A stretch of DNA of 64,000 nucleotides, taken from contig NC_068973.1 of assembly GCF_016808095.1 (NCBI RefSeq), positions 29,320,077 to 29,384,076 of the forward strand, in the 5' to 3' direction. How positions within the stretch are numbered: position 1 is the first letter of the stretch; each line of letters begins with the position of its first letter. Below the pieces are notes generated by a model that was given only the letters and a program-made list of their open reading frames with translations, did not search any database and was not told the origin of the DNA. The position numbers were made by a program, and so were the translations under genes. This stretch comes from Vigna angularis (taxonomy: Eukaryota; Streptophyta; Magnoliopsida; Fabales; Fabaceae). Shown here one piece after another: positions 32,874 to 44,276 of this stretch.

Positions 32874-33212
32874 TGTTAGGTTCTTTTATGCATAGAACCG
32901 TAACAGATGATTCTCCCCTCTCACAACACTCAAACAATAACAAAGAAATGAATGTATGAGTATTTCATTAATTCTGTAAAGTATGTCAAACAGAATGACA
33001 AGTAGGAATCCCAAGGAAGCCTCCCTTCCTCCACTGGAAAAACAGTCCAGTCTAATTTCCCAAGAGTAAAATATTTGATAAAAAACCCCTCTCCACTTAT
33101 TCTACTACTATTTATACTATCTTGCCCCTCTAACAAACTTCTAACAGACTTTCCCTCTTAACTTCCTTTCCCGCCTTTATTTCTCCTAACATACACTTTT
33201 ATTCCTCTATCA
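32874..33212 (-). repeat. 5' LTR of the chromovirus
   Basis: 339 bp at an offset of 4932 bp from the other copy; the primer site lies just inside. Confidence 0.92.
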
Positions 33213-34328
33213 TATTGTTTATTAAATTTTAAAACATGTAACAAGATTGTCTATTATAAGACATGGAAAAATGAACCTAGAGGTTAAGCACAGTTAACTA
33301 AGGAACTATAACTAACTAAGCAATTAGAAAACTGAAAAATTAAAACTGGAACACAAATGAAATATCTATAGAAACAAACTAATCCAGTTTAGACTACTAA
33401 TGGAAAACTGAAACAGAATTTTAATACTAAAAGCACTAGAAGAAAGTATTCAAAATCTAAAACAGTGAACTAGAATATCCTAAACTTCATGGGTTTATTT
33501 ATACATTTAATTTCGGTTTGATTTACTTACATAAAATTTTCTTTAAAACTATTCATCTTCTTTCTTTAATTTAAAAATATAGTCATTTTTGGACTTGAAC
33601 ATGGATCATTTAAGCCAACTAATAAATTAGATATTTTTCAATAAAAATAAGTAAGCATGTGAAACATGGACATAAAATTCAGTCTGGTTAATTGTGGGCT
33701 TCATTGGAGCACTGCAGAGAGGACTAATTTACACATCTAAGTCCAAAACCAATAGCAAAGGAAAGGAGTGTAGAGAGTCAATTGTATTTGGAGGGAATGG
33801 TAGGGTCGGGGAATTATTGGGATCAAAATCCTTTTCCTCTTACTTAACGTCCCAAAACGTTTGCTTTATGATAAATACCTATAGCACCAATGCAATCACA
33901 ACATTTGCATAATTCCAAATATTCCAAGTCTGCCAGAAGAGAGACTTTGTTCCAATCAGCTAGACTACTAAACCTGTGATAATTTGCAACGATCTGCACA
34001 ACTGGGTAAAATGTGACATTTCAGAAACCATTTTTTGCTTTCAATAGTCCAACACTCAGTGTCATGTATTCTGGGTAAAAACATTGTGCTTCAGTCTCCT
34101 ACTAGACACCCACAACACTTTTAGCAAGAAACGGACTTAATCCAACTTCTGCTACATACTTTTAAGCTGCTCGTTGAATCAGTCTCTTGAAAACAGCAAG
34201 TCAGCTGAAAATAAGCCAAAACAATTTGGAGGGTAACGGTGGTTCCAAGCTTATTGCGATCCAGAATTATCCTCTTAAGATTGGTTAATATTCACCTGGA
34301 AACTACAAAGGTCAGCAGATTTTCTAAT
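33213..34328 (+). other. Repeat remnant and spacer before the PPR gene
   Basis: 33213-33280 is the far side of the interrupted LTR-like repeat and 33290-33480 is A-rich repeat DNA. From 33480 to 34328 is AT-rich spacer that includes the 3' flank of the first PPR gene. The short open frame at 33694-33912 has no motif. Confidence 0.4.
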
Positions 34329-36365
34329 TCAGTAATCTGCCCAACTGCAACCAGGAATCTTCTGAACATGCTTTTCTCTCATCAGTTCTCTTACTAGTGC
34401 TGACCCTTCCCAATCCCCAGAAGATGCAAGTATGTTAGACAATTGTATATAAGCACCTGCATTTTCAGGATCAAGCTGAATGATTTGCTCTGCAGCCGTC
34501 TTGCCAATACTCTTGTTTCCATGAGCAATGCAGCCTCTCAATACTGACAACCACATGTTTGCATCAGCCTGAAAAGGCATCCCTTCCATAAGATCCATTG
34601 CTTCCTCGAAGCATCCTGCTCGAGCAAAAAGATCAACCATGCAAGAGTAATGTTCACTCCCTGGATCTATATAATAGTTATGTTTCATAGTGTGGAACAG
34701 ATATCTTCCTTCTTCAACCAGACCACAATGATCACAGGCTGAAAGAACTCCAGTAAAAGTAATGGCAGAAGGTCTGAAACCACAATACCTCATTTCGCTA
34801 AAGAGTGTCAATGCTTCATTTCCACATCCATTTGCGGCATACCCCATCAACATTGTGTTCCACGAGACTTCATCAGTTTTTACCATTCTATCAAAAACTT
34901 TACGCCCTATCTTAACAAAACCACATTTACAATAAAAATCAACGAGGGAGGTAGAAATAATCTCGTCGGAGTCGAGTCCAATGGTAATAGCTTTACCAAA
35001 GACCTGCTCACCAAGTTCAAGGGATGATTTGCTGCCACAAGCACTGATAACACTAGCAAAACTAAACTTGTCCGTTTTTAAGTCCAGTTTATTCATCTGA
35101 CAAAAAACATCCAATGCTTCACTTGGAGACGCATTATGGGTTAAGCCAACTAGGATTGAATTCCATGAAATTAAGGTTTTAGTAGGCATCGTATTGAAAA
35201 TCCATTTGGCATCTTCTATCCTTCCACAATTGGAATACACGGTGATCATAGTATTAAGTAAAACGGTATCATAAGCTTTGAGCTCACTAAACAACTTGCA
35301 AGCTTCACAAGGGCTTTGACATTTGGAGTACGCATCAAGCAGAGCACTAGCAACCACTACATCATGAGTAGCCCCAGCTTTAAAACCGTAGGCATGCATT
35401 TGCCTAACAAGTTCTACAACGAGTAAACCACTGCCTGCACTCAAAACATTAGCAACAGTAGACACGTCTCCCCTCATACCATTCCTAAGCATTGCCAAGA
35501 AAAGATTCACTGCTTCCGTCTCCTCACCGTTGGACACGTAACCTGAAATAATCGAATTCCACAGCACAACACAGGGATCAACCTTACTGTCAAAAACCCT
35601 TCTCGCCTCCCTCATTCTGCCAGCGTTTGCATAACCAAATATCAAAGCTGACAAGGAGAATTCATTCACTTCCCTCACGGAACTCATAACGCGAGCAGCA
35701 CCATCCAAATCACCACACTTGCCATACAAGTTAATCAGCGAACTGCACAAAACCCTGTCAAGCTCCAACCCAAGACCATCAACGAAAACACGTGCGTGGA
35801 CTTGTTTCCCACAGTTGAGAGCCAATAATTCAGCACAAGCCCCGAGAACGGTGGCCAGCACAAAAGCATCACGATACATTATTTGTGCAGGGTCAGAGTT
35901 CATGCTCTTGAAGAGAAAAAGTGCTTTCCCAGGATGCCCATGTCGGGAATAACTATGAATTATGGAATTCCAGACAAGGTGGTTCTTTGAGGGCATTGCA
36001 TTGAAAAGAGAGTGCGCTAGTTGGAGGTGTCCGGACTTGGCGAATGAGGAAACGACCATGTTCCATGAGAAGTGGGTCTTGTGAGGCATGGCATGGAACA
36101 AGTGGAGGGCACTTTGGGTGTGGCCTGAGTTAAGGTGGGCTTGGACGAGGGTGTTCCAGGAGAAAGGGTTTGTGTTGGGCATTTCATCAAACAAGTGGGA
36201 CGCATCCCGGAGAAAACCGCAGCGAGTATATAGTTGAAGAAGACGGTTTGCGACGGTGACTGAGTAATTCAGAATGCCAGTTTTAAGGAATGCCACGTGG
36301 AGTTGTCTGCCTTCATGAATGGAGGAGCAGGACTGAAACGTTCGTGCCAAAACTTGCAATTCCAT
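34329..36365 (-). CDS. Pentatricopeptide repeat protein, PLS class with E-type end (678 aa)
   Basis: An intronless frame from ATG 36365 to a stop at 34329. It is a run of 31-36-residue PPR motifs from about residue 35 to 600; typical blocks are N-T-L-V-Q-A-H, S-W-N-S-I, A-R-R-V-F-D, G-F-R-P-S-A-I-T-F and L-V-D-F-Y-x-K-C-G. It ends with the E-type stretch E-N-A-G-A-Y-I-Q-L-S-N-I-L-A-S-S-G-D-W and I-P-G-C-S-W. There is no DYW domain. PLS-class PPR proteins bind organelle RNA one base per repeat and usually guide C-to-U editing or processing, with a partner supplying the deaminase when only E is present. The overall order of motifs recalls Arabidopsis At1g77010 (from memory). The N-terminus is short, so organelle targeting is inferred from the family. 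Length and lack of introns are normal. Confidence 0.93.
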   Translation of the reverse strand: MELQVLARTFQSCSSIHEGRQLHVAFLKTGILNYSVTVANRLLQLYTRCGFLRDASHLFDEMPNTNPFSWNTLVQAHLNSGHTQSALHLFHAMPHKTHFSWNMVVSSFAKSGHLQLAHSLFNAMPSKNHLVWNSIIHSYSRHGHPGKALFLFKSMNSDPAQIMYRDAFVLATVLGACAELLALNCGKQVHARVFVDGLGLELDRVLCSSLINLYGKCGDLDGAARVMSSVREVNEFSLSALIFGYANAGRMREARRVFDSKVDPCVVLWNSIISGYVSNGEETEAVNLFLAMLRNGMRGDVSTVANVLSAGSGLLVVELVRQMHAYGFKAGATHDVVVASALLDAYSKCQSPCEACKLFSELKAYDTVLLNTMITVYSNCGRIEDAKWIFNTMPTKTLISWNSILVGLTHNASPSEALDVFCQMNKLDLKTDKFSFASVISACGSKSSLELGEQVFGKAITIGLDSDEIISTSLVDFYCKCGFVKIGRKVFDRMVKTDEVSWNTMLMGYAANGCGNEALTLFSEMRYCGFRPSAITFTGVLSACDHCGLVEEGRYLFHTMKHNYYIDPGSEHYSCMVDLFARAGCFEEAMDLMEGMPFQADANMWLSVLRGCIAHGNKSIGKTAAEQIIQLDPENAGAYIQLSNILASSGDWEGSALVRELMREKHVQKIPGCSWADY

Positions 36366-36417
36366 ACCATTGTATTTACATTCTTTGCATAGGAATGGGC
36401 TTAACAGGGATACTACG

Positions 36418-38225
36418 GCGAGCCCTCTGCTGCCGACGCGGAGAAGGAGGAGGAGGAGAAGCCGTGCAAGGTTCGCCTCGAAGAAGGAACCCTCAATGGG
36501 ATTCGGGTGGCGGCCACGCCGAACTCGTTGAAGCCGATGTTGGTGCCTCGCGGTGCGAAGACTGATGGAAATGCGACCGGGGCTTCTCTCAAATTGCCGC
36601 CGCTCGCCACCTATTCAGATATTTATGGGGATTTGATTAGGCAGAAAGAGGGGAACCGTGGGCTTAGTGGTGGCAAACGTGGTTCAGGACATTACCGATG
36701 TACCCAGGTTATTTCTTTTTCTTAAAAAAATATTTTATTTTTTTTGTGTATTGATTGATTGTGCGATTCTTTGGTTCTATTTCCTCTTCATATGAGTGAA
36801 GGAGTGGAGGTCATCTAACATTTTGTTTCACGTAGTGCTATTTGGTGCTTTGCACTGGGTTCGTTTTAAAATCTTCTACATTAAATTTATGCCCGTAGAA
36901 GTGTGAATATGGGAGGGATTTTGAGAACTGCATGATAACCTTTATTTCTCATGCTCTGAATCGAGGAGACTGTTTTCTGCTTCGTATACTTGTAAACCAT
37001 TTCCACCCTTACATATGTATTATATTGATCTGTTGGAAAATGGAGTTTATTGACTTCATTTAACATCCCCATGGCCTCTTGAATGTATGCTGTCGAAGCA
37101 TGTTTGAGTGAGTCAAGTGAAAATAGTGGCAGGCATGACACTGTCTGGACCGAGGGTGAAATTCTTCTACTTTTGGAATCTGTTTTGAAGCATGGGCATG
37201 ACTAGGAACTTATTTCACGAAGTGTTCAAACCAAGACTATACTTGATTGTATCTCAAAACTAATTGAGCTTCCTTTTGGAGACCTCATGTTTGACCCTGC
37301 TCACAGAAATGTAGTTTATTGACTTCATTTAACATCCCCATGGCCTCTTGAATGTATGCTGTCGAAGCATGTTTGAGTGAGTCAAGTGAAAATAGTGGCA
37401 GGCATGACACTGTCTGGACCGAGGGTGAAATTCTTCTACTTTTGGAATCTGTTTTGAAGCATGGGCATGACTAGGAACTTATTTCACGAAGTGTTCAAAC
37501 CAAGACTATACTTGATTGTATCTCAAAACTAATTGAGCTTCCTTTTGGAGACCTCATGTTTGACCCTGCTCACAGAAATGTAAACGTTAGTAGTGCTAAT
37601 GGCATCGTGGTTAACAATGCAAAACAAGTTCCATAATCTTCATCCGACTAGCAAGAAATTTCAAAAATAAAGGACCTACCTCCTAAGCTTACAAATGAAA
37701 ATGAGCAGAACGGAAATGCTGTGAAGAGAAGTCCTTCCAAAAGACAGCATATTAATCCCGTGTCAGATTCCAGTGGTTCGATAATGAACCAGGTAGTCTT
37801 GAATTTCATGTCCTTCTGTTATTTTTCTAATCTGTTGCATTCCCTTTTTGTTGACTCGCTGTGGCGTTATCTTATGTGTAACATTTTTTAATTTTGTGAA
37901 AGGCTCATATCATACCTGTTTACAGTGTGTAAATGCCTCTTTTGCCATCTCATCTCTAGTATATATTGAATGTCCAGGAATAAAAAGCACGAAAAAACGT
38001 GCATATTGGTTGTAATGTTTGATATTTATTTTAAATAAAGTTGCTTTCGAATCAGTTATTGCTTTCACCTCCTTCAGTATGACCATGGATTTTATATGTA
38101 TTGAATTAGGTGGGACTGATCTCTAACGTGGTTGACCCTCGTATCACAGCTGCTGCAGCTGATGCTGCTGTTTCAGCTCTGTGTCCAAGGGAGATATTTG
38201 ACGTTGAAGAAGATTCAGCAAGGTC
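36418..38225 (+). pseudogene. SWI3A: SWI3A (SWI/SNF subunit) pseudogene with tandem duplication
   Basis: The first block (36418-36708) reads ...V-R-L-E-E-G-T-L-N-G-I-R-V-A-A-T-P-N-S-L-K-P, L-P-P-L-A-T-Y-S-D-I-Y-G-D-L-I-R-Q-K-E-G, K-R-G-S-G-H-Y-R-C-T-Q, ending at a donor-like CAG|GT. This is SWI3A just up to its ZZ finger, whose cysteines are partly lost. After intron-like DNA, 37098-37311 gives the SANT region (D-T-V-W-T-E-G-E-I-L-L-L-L-E...F-G-D-L-M) with TAG where Trp is expected in H-D-W-E-L. A further exon at about 38110-38223 reads V-G-L-I-S-N-V-V-D-P-R-I-T-A-A-A-A-D-A-A-V-S-A-L. The N-terminal SWIRM domain and the C-terminal coiled coil are missing. Retained introns mean a copied genomic fragment rather than a retrocopy. 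Its start is about 50 bp from the start codon of the divergent PPR gene. Confidence 0.75.
37044..37581 (+). repeat. Exact 269-bp tandem duplication in the SWI3A pseudogene
   Basis: AGTTTATTGACTTCATTTAAC... starts at 37044 and again at 37313, and both units run to ...GCTCACAGAAATG. I see no difference between the units, including the TAG stop in the SANT codons, so the duplication postdates the inactivation. Confidence 0.9.
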
Positions 38226-39014
38226 TGCCCGAAACCTTAGTTTATTTTCATTAATGACATTTTGCTGACTAGTAAAATGTCATACTTGTTATCATCTGTG
38301 TCAGACATCTTGAGGGAGAAGGTGGTATTTTGATATTCTTTTGACAATCCTATAATTTCAACTTCATTTTTTGCATACATTTGCATCCCCCAAATTTATT
38401 TACTTTCCAAGATATGTGAAACGAAAGAACTTTGGCTCCTTCGATGCAAGTTGTATAAATAATGATAATTGTGATACTTGTCCATTATTTTTCTTCATAA
38501 CCTTTGCTGTTTTCCATGGTATACTTCTCAATACTTACAATACCAGATTAATTTGTCAGTAAAGTAAAGTTGTGTAATCAGGTGGGCATTGTATTAGGAA
38601 ACCATATCAGGGAGGGCAATGGTTACTCAATGGTGAGTTCATGTTCCTTGTCAGATGAAAGTTTGAGCCAACACCTTATGATAGGGCATTTTAAGGATTT
38701 GGATGGGATTTACGTGGGATTGTGATGCTTCACTTAGAGCTTGAGCTATGAGAGATTTTCAATAATTTAGGATCATCTGCTAATTTCTCAATTTAATGGT
38801 CTCAAGTTTTCCGACGGTAAAATTGTCTCCCTGTTTCCAGATAGGAAACACTTAATATTTGATAGGTAACCCATTTTAGGGCAAGGATTGCTTACTTAAC
38901 ATGAGCTATAAAAGTCGAGGATGTAGTATAAAACATTTGAGAAAAAGGGAATATTTATAGGGCTGCTTAAAAATAATAAAATACTATAGACACGGAAGTA
39001 TCAGGTTAAGAATA
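38226..39014 (+). other. Spacer after the SWI3A pseudogene
   Basis: AT-rich, with no frame that continues SWI3A convincingly. The short frame at 38371-38562 has no motif. Confidence 0.4.
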
Positions 39015-39240
39015 AAGAATTCAATAAAAGAAAACTAAGAAAAGAGTTAATAACTAAAAACAACAAAACAGTATAAATTTCACTCCCAAATTTTGGAACA
39101 ATACACTAGAGCATAACAGGCACAACCCTTAGAACCTAAAGACTAAAGCTACAAGTAGAATTAGTAATAAAACCTGTCAACAACATTAAAGCAATGAAGA
39201 AAAGTAAAGAATCAAACCAGATAGAAAGAATGATACTTAT
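39015..39240 (+). repeat. Second copy of the A-rich dispersed repeat
   Basis: It matches 25993-26215 in the same orientation (GAATTCAATAAAAGAAAACT... to ...AATCAAACC-GATAGAAA) with scattered substitutions. Confidence 0.8.
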
Positions 39241-40029
39241 TTTTAACATTAATTGGACAGCAGAAACATTAGAAATATTACGAGGGAAGTAAAGAAAATG
39301 AGGAAAACTTCTCCCTCTTTAAATGTTTACTCAGAATAATCCAGCTTCCTGCTTTACCATCTTGCCGAGAATAATCCACCGTATAGTTAGCAACAAACCT
39401 CCTTTCATTGGGGTAATTTTGATTGAGGTAGCAATCATACTTCAGCATGCCAACTGTCAATAACGATCCTTCACATTTCCCAGCAAATAATTTCGTTACG
39501 GTCTAGAATTTCAAATCCAGTGAAAAGCTTCCTTACGCAATTTATTCTCCAATCGAGAAACAGTTTGTTTCAAAATACGACACTTCTGGTCAATGCCTCT
39601 ATGTAATATGATTTACTCCAATGAATGTTAAACAACAATCCAAGTATGTCAATCATCCCTCCTTGACGCCATTATCAATTGGCAATGTTGCGATAAAAGC
39701 GGAGTTTGTCCTTTCTCTTTGTATATGCTTATTATAACTTGAAACATAAACTTCTCATCGTAAATCTTAAAGCTTGCTGCATCCCAGGACAATAGTCACC
39801 ACGATCATTTTGCTTCAGCAAAAGTGGAGAATGTCTTGCTCACTACAAGGGCAGAAAGTATCCATGCTCCGGCAGCACACCCATGTATTAACCTGATGGT
39901 CATCAATATAGACCTTGATCAGTCATATTCCACTGCATGTATTTGCCATGTGACTTACTGTCTTTATGACAACACCAACATCCTCTGCCCTGGCTGCTAC
40001 AATGCACGCACCCTAAAGGTTGAAATTAA
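39241..40029 (+). other. Spacer downstream of the second PPR gene
   Basis: 3' flank of the minus-strand PPR gene. The open frames at 39278-39460 and 39824-40033 show no domain I recognise. Confidence 0.4.
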
Positions 40030-42108
40030 TTAGTATTTGAATGCATTAATTTTTTCTGTAATACATTCTCCCAATCTTGACCACTCATTTTTCTGACAAG
40101 CATCAAGAACTCTCTCCAACATAGGAAGTGTGGGCTCAATGGTCATTGTCCTCATAAAATTTTCAAGCTCATGCATGGATCCATGCCGACTGTAGAGTTC
40201 AATCATGCAGTTATAATGCTCCAGCCGAGGAAGGACATTGTATTTACTGCTCAGTGAGAAGCATTCAGTTCCAAAATCAACTAGGCCTTCTTCAACGCAT
40301 GCCAGCAGAATGCCCTTTAAGGTCACATGATCTGGCTTGACGCCTTCTGCTTCCATCATCACAAAAAGTTCAAGCGCTTCTTTACCCCTATGATTGTGAC
40401 AACATCCCAAAATTATGGTGTTCCAAATTATCACATCCCTAGAAACTGCTCCCTTCAGAACCTCAATAGCAGACTCAAGACAACGGCATTTACAGTACAT
40501 GTAGACCAAAGCAGTTCTCATTATAGTATCTATCTGAAATCCATGTCTAATGATGAATCCATGAATTTGTTTACCGTGGTAAAGGGCAAAGGTATTTGCA
40601 CAAGCTAACAAAAGGGTTCCAAATGTATATTTGGTTGGTTTTGTCTCCCACTGCATCTCTGAAAACATTGTTAACGCCTGTTCACTTAATTGATGATGCC
40701 CATAGCTAGCCAACAAAGCATTCCAAGAAACCTTGTCACGCCACTTACTCATCTGGTTAAACCAAATCTTGGCGCTGTTCAAGTTCCCACACTTACCATA
40801 CATGTCAAGAAGGGCATTGCTAACCCTAATGTCCAAGTGGAAGCCATGTCTGTAGATGTATCCGTGAATCTGTTTCCCCGTTTCATGATCCGAAATACCC
40901 GCAGAAACATTTAACATTAAACCGAGTGTGACATGATCTACATATTTAATCTCATTACGCATGAGATATACAAAATCTAACGCCTCGGACCATTCAAAGC
41001 ACCGAACATATCCCGCTAACATTGCATTCCATGAAATCACATTCCGTTCAGGCATCTTATCGAAAAGCTTTCTTGCCTCCAAAGTTTTCCCACTCTTTGC
41101 ATACGCCGAAACAATGGAAGTCCAAGACACCAAATCTCTCGAACCAAGCAGATCAAAAACCCGAGAACCATCCTCCAGCTTGTCACACTTGACATACATG
41201 TTCAGAAGCGAACTCGAAATAACATTATCATCTTGGAGGCCCAACTTCACAACCACCCCATGAATCTGCATACCCTCCTGGAGTGCAGACAAGCTTGAAC
41301 ACGCAACCAGAGCATTAGAGAAAGTAAAATTCATCGGCTGAACCGCCGTGGAAAACATCCTCGAGAACATGAAAACCGCTTCCCTTGCGTCACCAGCATC
41401 AAGATAACGCCTCACGATCACATTCCAAGTGACAGCATTAGGCTGCGGAATCTCATGAAACATCCTGCGAGCATCAATCATAACCCCGCACTTCGCATAG
41501 ACATCAACAAGTGAACTCCCAAGAATCACATTGCCACAAAAGCCAAACTTTGTGACCAGCCCATGAACCTGCTTGGAAAGAAGAAGCTGAGAACCCGCAC
41601 CACAAAAAGCAAGAACGCTTGCAAAAGTAACCTCCGAGGGCAAAAAGCCGGACCTAGTCATACAGAGGAACAAGGAAAAAGCCTGGTTTGGGAAACCCAA
41701 TTGGGAGTAAGCAGTAATGAGGGCGTTCCAAGTGCCGCCATCTCGTCTGGGCATTTCGTCGAACAGTTCGCGGGCGTCCCGGAGACAGTGGCATTTGGCG
41801 TATGATTCGATGGCGCGGTTTAGGAGGAAGATCGGGGGATTGGGGGAGAAGGTGAGCAAGTGGGACTCGACCTTGCGAGCCTCGACGATGGCGCGGTAGG
41901 AGGAACATAGGCGAAAGAATTGAGCATAGAGAGAGTACGGGAAGGGTTCTGGGAAGGCGAAGAGAACAGATGTAGCTTTTCGGATACGACCCGCTTCGAG
42001 GTAAGTGAGGATCGTTTGGATCACTGCTTTGGTTTCGGGTGGTTGCCGTGGCTTCAGGTTTTCCTTGCGGAGGAGCTGGTTCAGTACGGAAGCGGCACTC
42101 AGGCCCAT
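40030..42108 (-). CDS. Pentatricopeptide repeat protein (692 aa)
   Basis: An intronless frame from ATG 42108 to a stop at 40030. It opens MGLSAASVLNQLLRKENLKP, then PPR motifs from about residue 70 to 650 in P-L-S order; clear blocks are A-R-E-L-F-D-E-M-P, T-W-N-A-L-I, M-Y-V-K-C-D-K, V-S-W-N-A-L-L-A-S and G-V-K-P-D-H-V-T-L. The C-terminus (A-C-Q-K-N-E-W-S-R-L-G-E...) is short and lacks a full E or DYW domain. The protein would bind organelle RNA; the target is unknown. The order and ends recall Arabidopsis At3g26540 (from memory). It lies on the same strand as the first PPR gene, 3.7 kb away, but the two are not close in sequence, so this is not a local duplication. Confidence 0.93.
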   Translation of the reverse strand: MGLSAASVLNQLLRKENLKPRQPPETKAVIQTILTYLEAGRIRKATSVLFAFPEPFPYSLYAQFFRLCSSYRAIVEARKVESHLLTFSPNPPIFLLNRAIESYAKCHCLRDARELFDEMPRRDGGTWNALITAYSQLGFPNQAFSLFLCMTRSGFLPSEVTFASVLAFCGAGSQLLLSKQVHGLVTKFGFCGNVILGSSLVDVYAKCGVMIDARRMFHEIPQPNAVTWNVIVRRYLDAGDAREAVFMFSRMFSTAVQPMNFTFSNALVACSSLSALQEGMQIHGVVVKLGLQDDNVISSSLLNMYVKCDKLEDGSRVFDLLGSRDLVSWTSIVSAYAKSGKTLEARKLFDKMPERNVISWNAMLAGYVRCFEWSEALDFVYLMRNEIKYVDHVTLGLMLNVSAGISDHETGKQIHGYIYRHGFHLDIRVSNALLDMYGKCGNLNSAKIWFNQMSKWRDKVSWNALLASYGHHQLSEQALTMFSEMQWETKPTKYTFGTLLLACANTFALYHGKQIHGFIIRHGFQIDTIMRTALVYMYCKCRCLESAIEVLKGAVSRDVIIWNTIILGCCHNHRGKEALELFVMMEAEGVKPDHVTLKGILLACVEEGLVDFGTECFSLSSKYNVLPRLEHYNCMIELYSRHGSMHELENFMRTMTIEPTLPMLERVLDACQKNEWSRLGECITEKINAFKY

Positions 42109-42295
42109 GCAACACGATTATCCCTCACAGCTATTCGCTCTTCACTGTATTTATTAGGAATGGGCTTCACTGGGATATTTTTTGCAACACCCAAATGCTT
42201 GGGCCCAAAACAAATCGCGGGTTTCGGCCCAAATCATTATTTAAATGAGAGTGTTGCTCTCTCCACCACCACCAAATCATTCACTGGAATAAATA

Positions 42296-43075
42296 AATAA
42301 AACTAATTTATTTATAATTATATAATAATGTTTTTAAAAAATTAAATAATATTTATATATTAATTTAAAATATAATAAATTAAATAAACTAAAAAAAACT
42401 TACAGATGTTATGTAATCACATCCGTTAAGAGATATGGGCACATCCATTTACTTAATAACATAAAAAGTTTTATAATAATTAATTAAATAATAATATATA
42501 AATTAAATTAATAAATTAGTATGTTACTAAATAAAATAAAACTAATTTATATATAATTATATAATAAATTTTTTTAAAAATTAAATAATATTTATATATT
42601 AATTTAAAATATAATAAATTAATAAAAAAAACTTACAGAAAACGGATGTACACATCGTTTACTTAATTTTTTGTATAATAAATAATTAAATAATAATATA
42701 TAAATTAAATTAATAATAATTAATTTACTAAATAAAATAAAACTAGATTATATATAATTATATAATAAATTTTAAAAAATTAAATAATATTTATATATTA
42801 ATTTAAAATATAATAAATTAATAAAGTAAAAGAAAATAAAAAAACCTTACTACACATCTGTTTAGTTAATAATATAAAAAATATTATAAAAATTAATTAA
42901 ATAATAATATATAAATTAAATTAATAAGAATTATTTTATTAAATAAAATAAAACTAATTTGTATGTAATTATATAATAAATTTTTAAAAAAATTAAATAA
43001 TATTTATATATTAATTTAAAAATATAATAAATTAATAAAAAAAAAACTCAACAAATGTGACACATCTGTACGGAT
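42296..43075 (+). repeat. AT-rich tandem repeat, about four ~200-240-bp units
   Basis: AAATAAAATAAAACTA-TTTATATATAATTATATAATA recurs near 42299, 42539, 42738 and 42950. Each is followed by TTAAATAATATTTATATATTAATTTAAAATATAATAAATTAA, then a GGATGT/ACATC(C/T) segment. Units differ mainly in the CTTACAG...CATCCG part. Confidence 0.8.
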
Positions 43076-44276
43076 GTAGCATATCTGTTTGAAGAATTTT
43101 TTCTTCAATAAATGTTGATATCTGTTAAAGAAAAGAAGTGGGATATAAAATATTTTAAATATAAAGAGTAATTTTAAAATTAAAAAAAAAACATGGTGGT
43201 ACATTGATCAATATAGAATGCTACAGAGAAACCCTCTTTAAATGAATGAAACCATGGATAATAAAAGAAACGCGTGGAAGTAACAAATCCAAATAATTCA
43301 ACAGAATTTGGCCACAGCAGTCTTCGCGCCACTCGTGGGGATTTTAATTTGTCTCTTTTTGTGGCTTCAGCTTATAAAAACTATGAATAAAGACGTTTTT
43401 GACTTTGAAATAGGCTTCTAGATGAGCTGCATCATTTTCTCTAGAACTTTTATTTGTTTAGTATTATTTAGGTGCTAGATTTCTTGGTGCTTGTTTGGTT
43501 ATGTTTGTTGGCCCTGCCATAAAAAAAAATTGATGAATGAAAGAGAAGCATGAATAAGATTATTTGTGTTAGTTTATTCTCCCTCGTGATCTCGCCGGTG
43601 CTCTGTCTCACGTAGCTACCCTTTTCTTCATCAATATTCATATCTTGAAACACACGTAAGATAGGTATGCACGTTCCTAAAGTCCACGAAGAACATTTTA
43701 ATTTCTTAAGGTTGTGCTTTGCAACAGGTGTAAAAGAGAATAGCGAGGTGAGGAACCAGTTGTCACTTCTAGAAAGCGAATTAATGGAAGAAAATCAGAA
43801 AAGGAAATTCAGCATGTTAACGAGATAGTCTCTGAAAATTACTTAGCTAGGGAAGAAACAACTATAAGAGGCCGTAACCACAGAATATGTTTTACTCACC
43901 AGTCATACACGTGTATGACATTCATTCAAAGTAAAACTCCAACCTTAATGAAACAACAAAAGGTGCATGTCATCAGTTGATATAACAACATCATTAAAAC
44001 ATACGAAGAAGATCAAAATATGAGCAAAGTCAAATATTAGCCGTCAGCTTTACGAACCATTATAAATCCTTTGGCTGCGCTGCAGGGGCTGCTGCCGATT
44101 CAATATGTTTACTTAAATACATTTTTCAATTCTCTAATATAATTACAATTTAAATTTTATTTATGTGAGGTTTTATCTCTCTGCTCTTAGATATTAAGTT
44201 ATTAAGAAAGTGAAATTTTTATTTGTCCGCTCTTAGATATTGCAAGAAAGTGAAACTTTTTTATATATAAAAAAAC
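43076..44276 (+). other. Intergenic, AT-rich, no gene seen
   Basis: Both strands were checked for motifs; none found. TTAGATATT...AAGAAAGTGAAA occurs twice just before the hAT-like element (44187 and 44232). Confidence 0.4.

Larger units (their letters stand above)
27942..33212 (-). mobile_element. Young 5.3-kb chromovirus (Ty3/gypsy, Reina-like), nearly intact
   Basis: Flanked by 5-bp target duplications TATTG (27937-27941 and 33213-33217). The 339-bp LTRs (TGTTAG...TATCA) at 27942-28280 and 32874-33212 look identical. On the minus strand the order is 5' LTR, tRNA-Tyr primer site, one long gag-pol frame, purine tract, 3' LTR. Short LTRs, a small size and a single polyprotein with a chromodomain-like C-terminus suggest the Reina group; the clade call is my inference. 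Only one lesion is visible, a TGA in the RNase H region. Confidence 0.92.

Noticed and set aside
26311..33280. Solo LTR around the chromovirus
   Set aside because: Composition suggests a separate repeat, but no TG...CA ends with a matching target duplication could be found; kept only as LTR-like.
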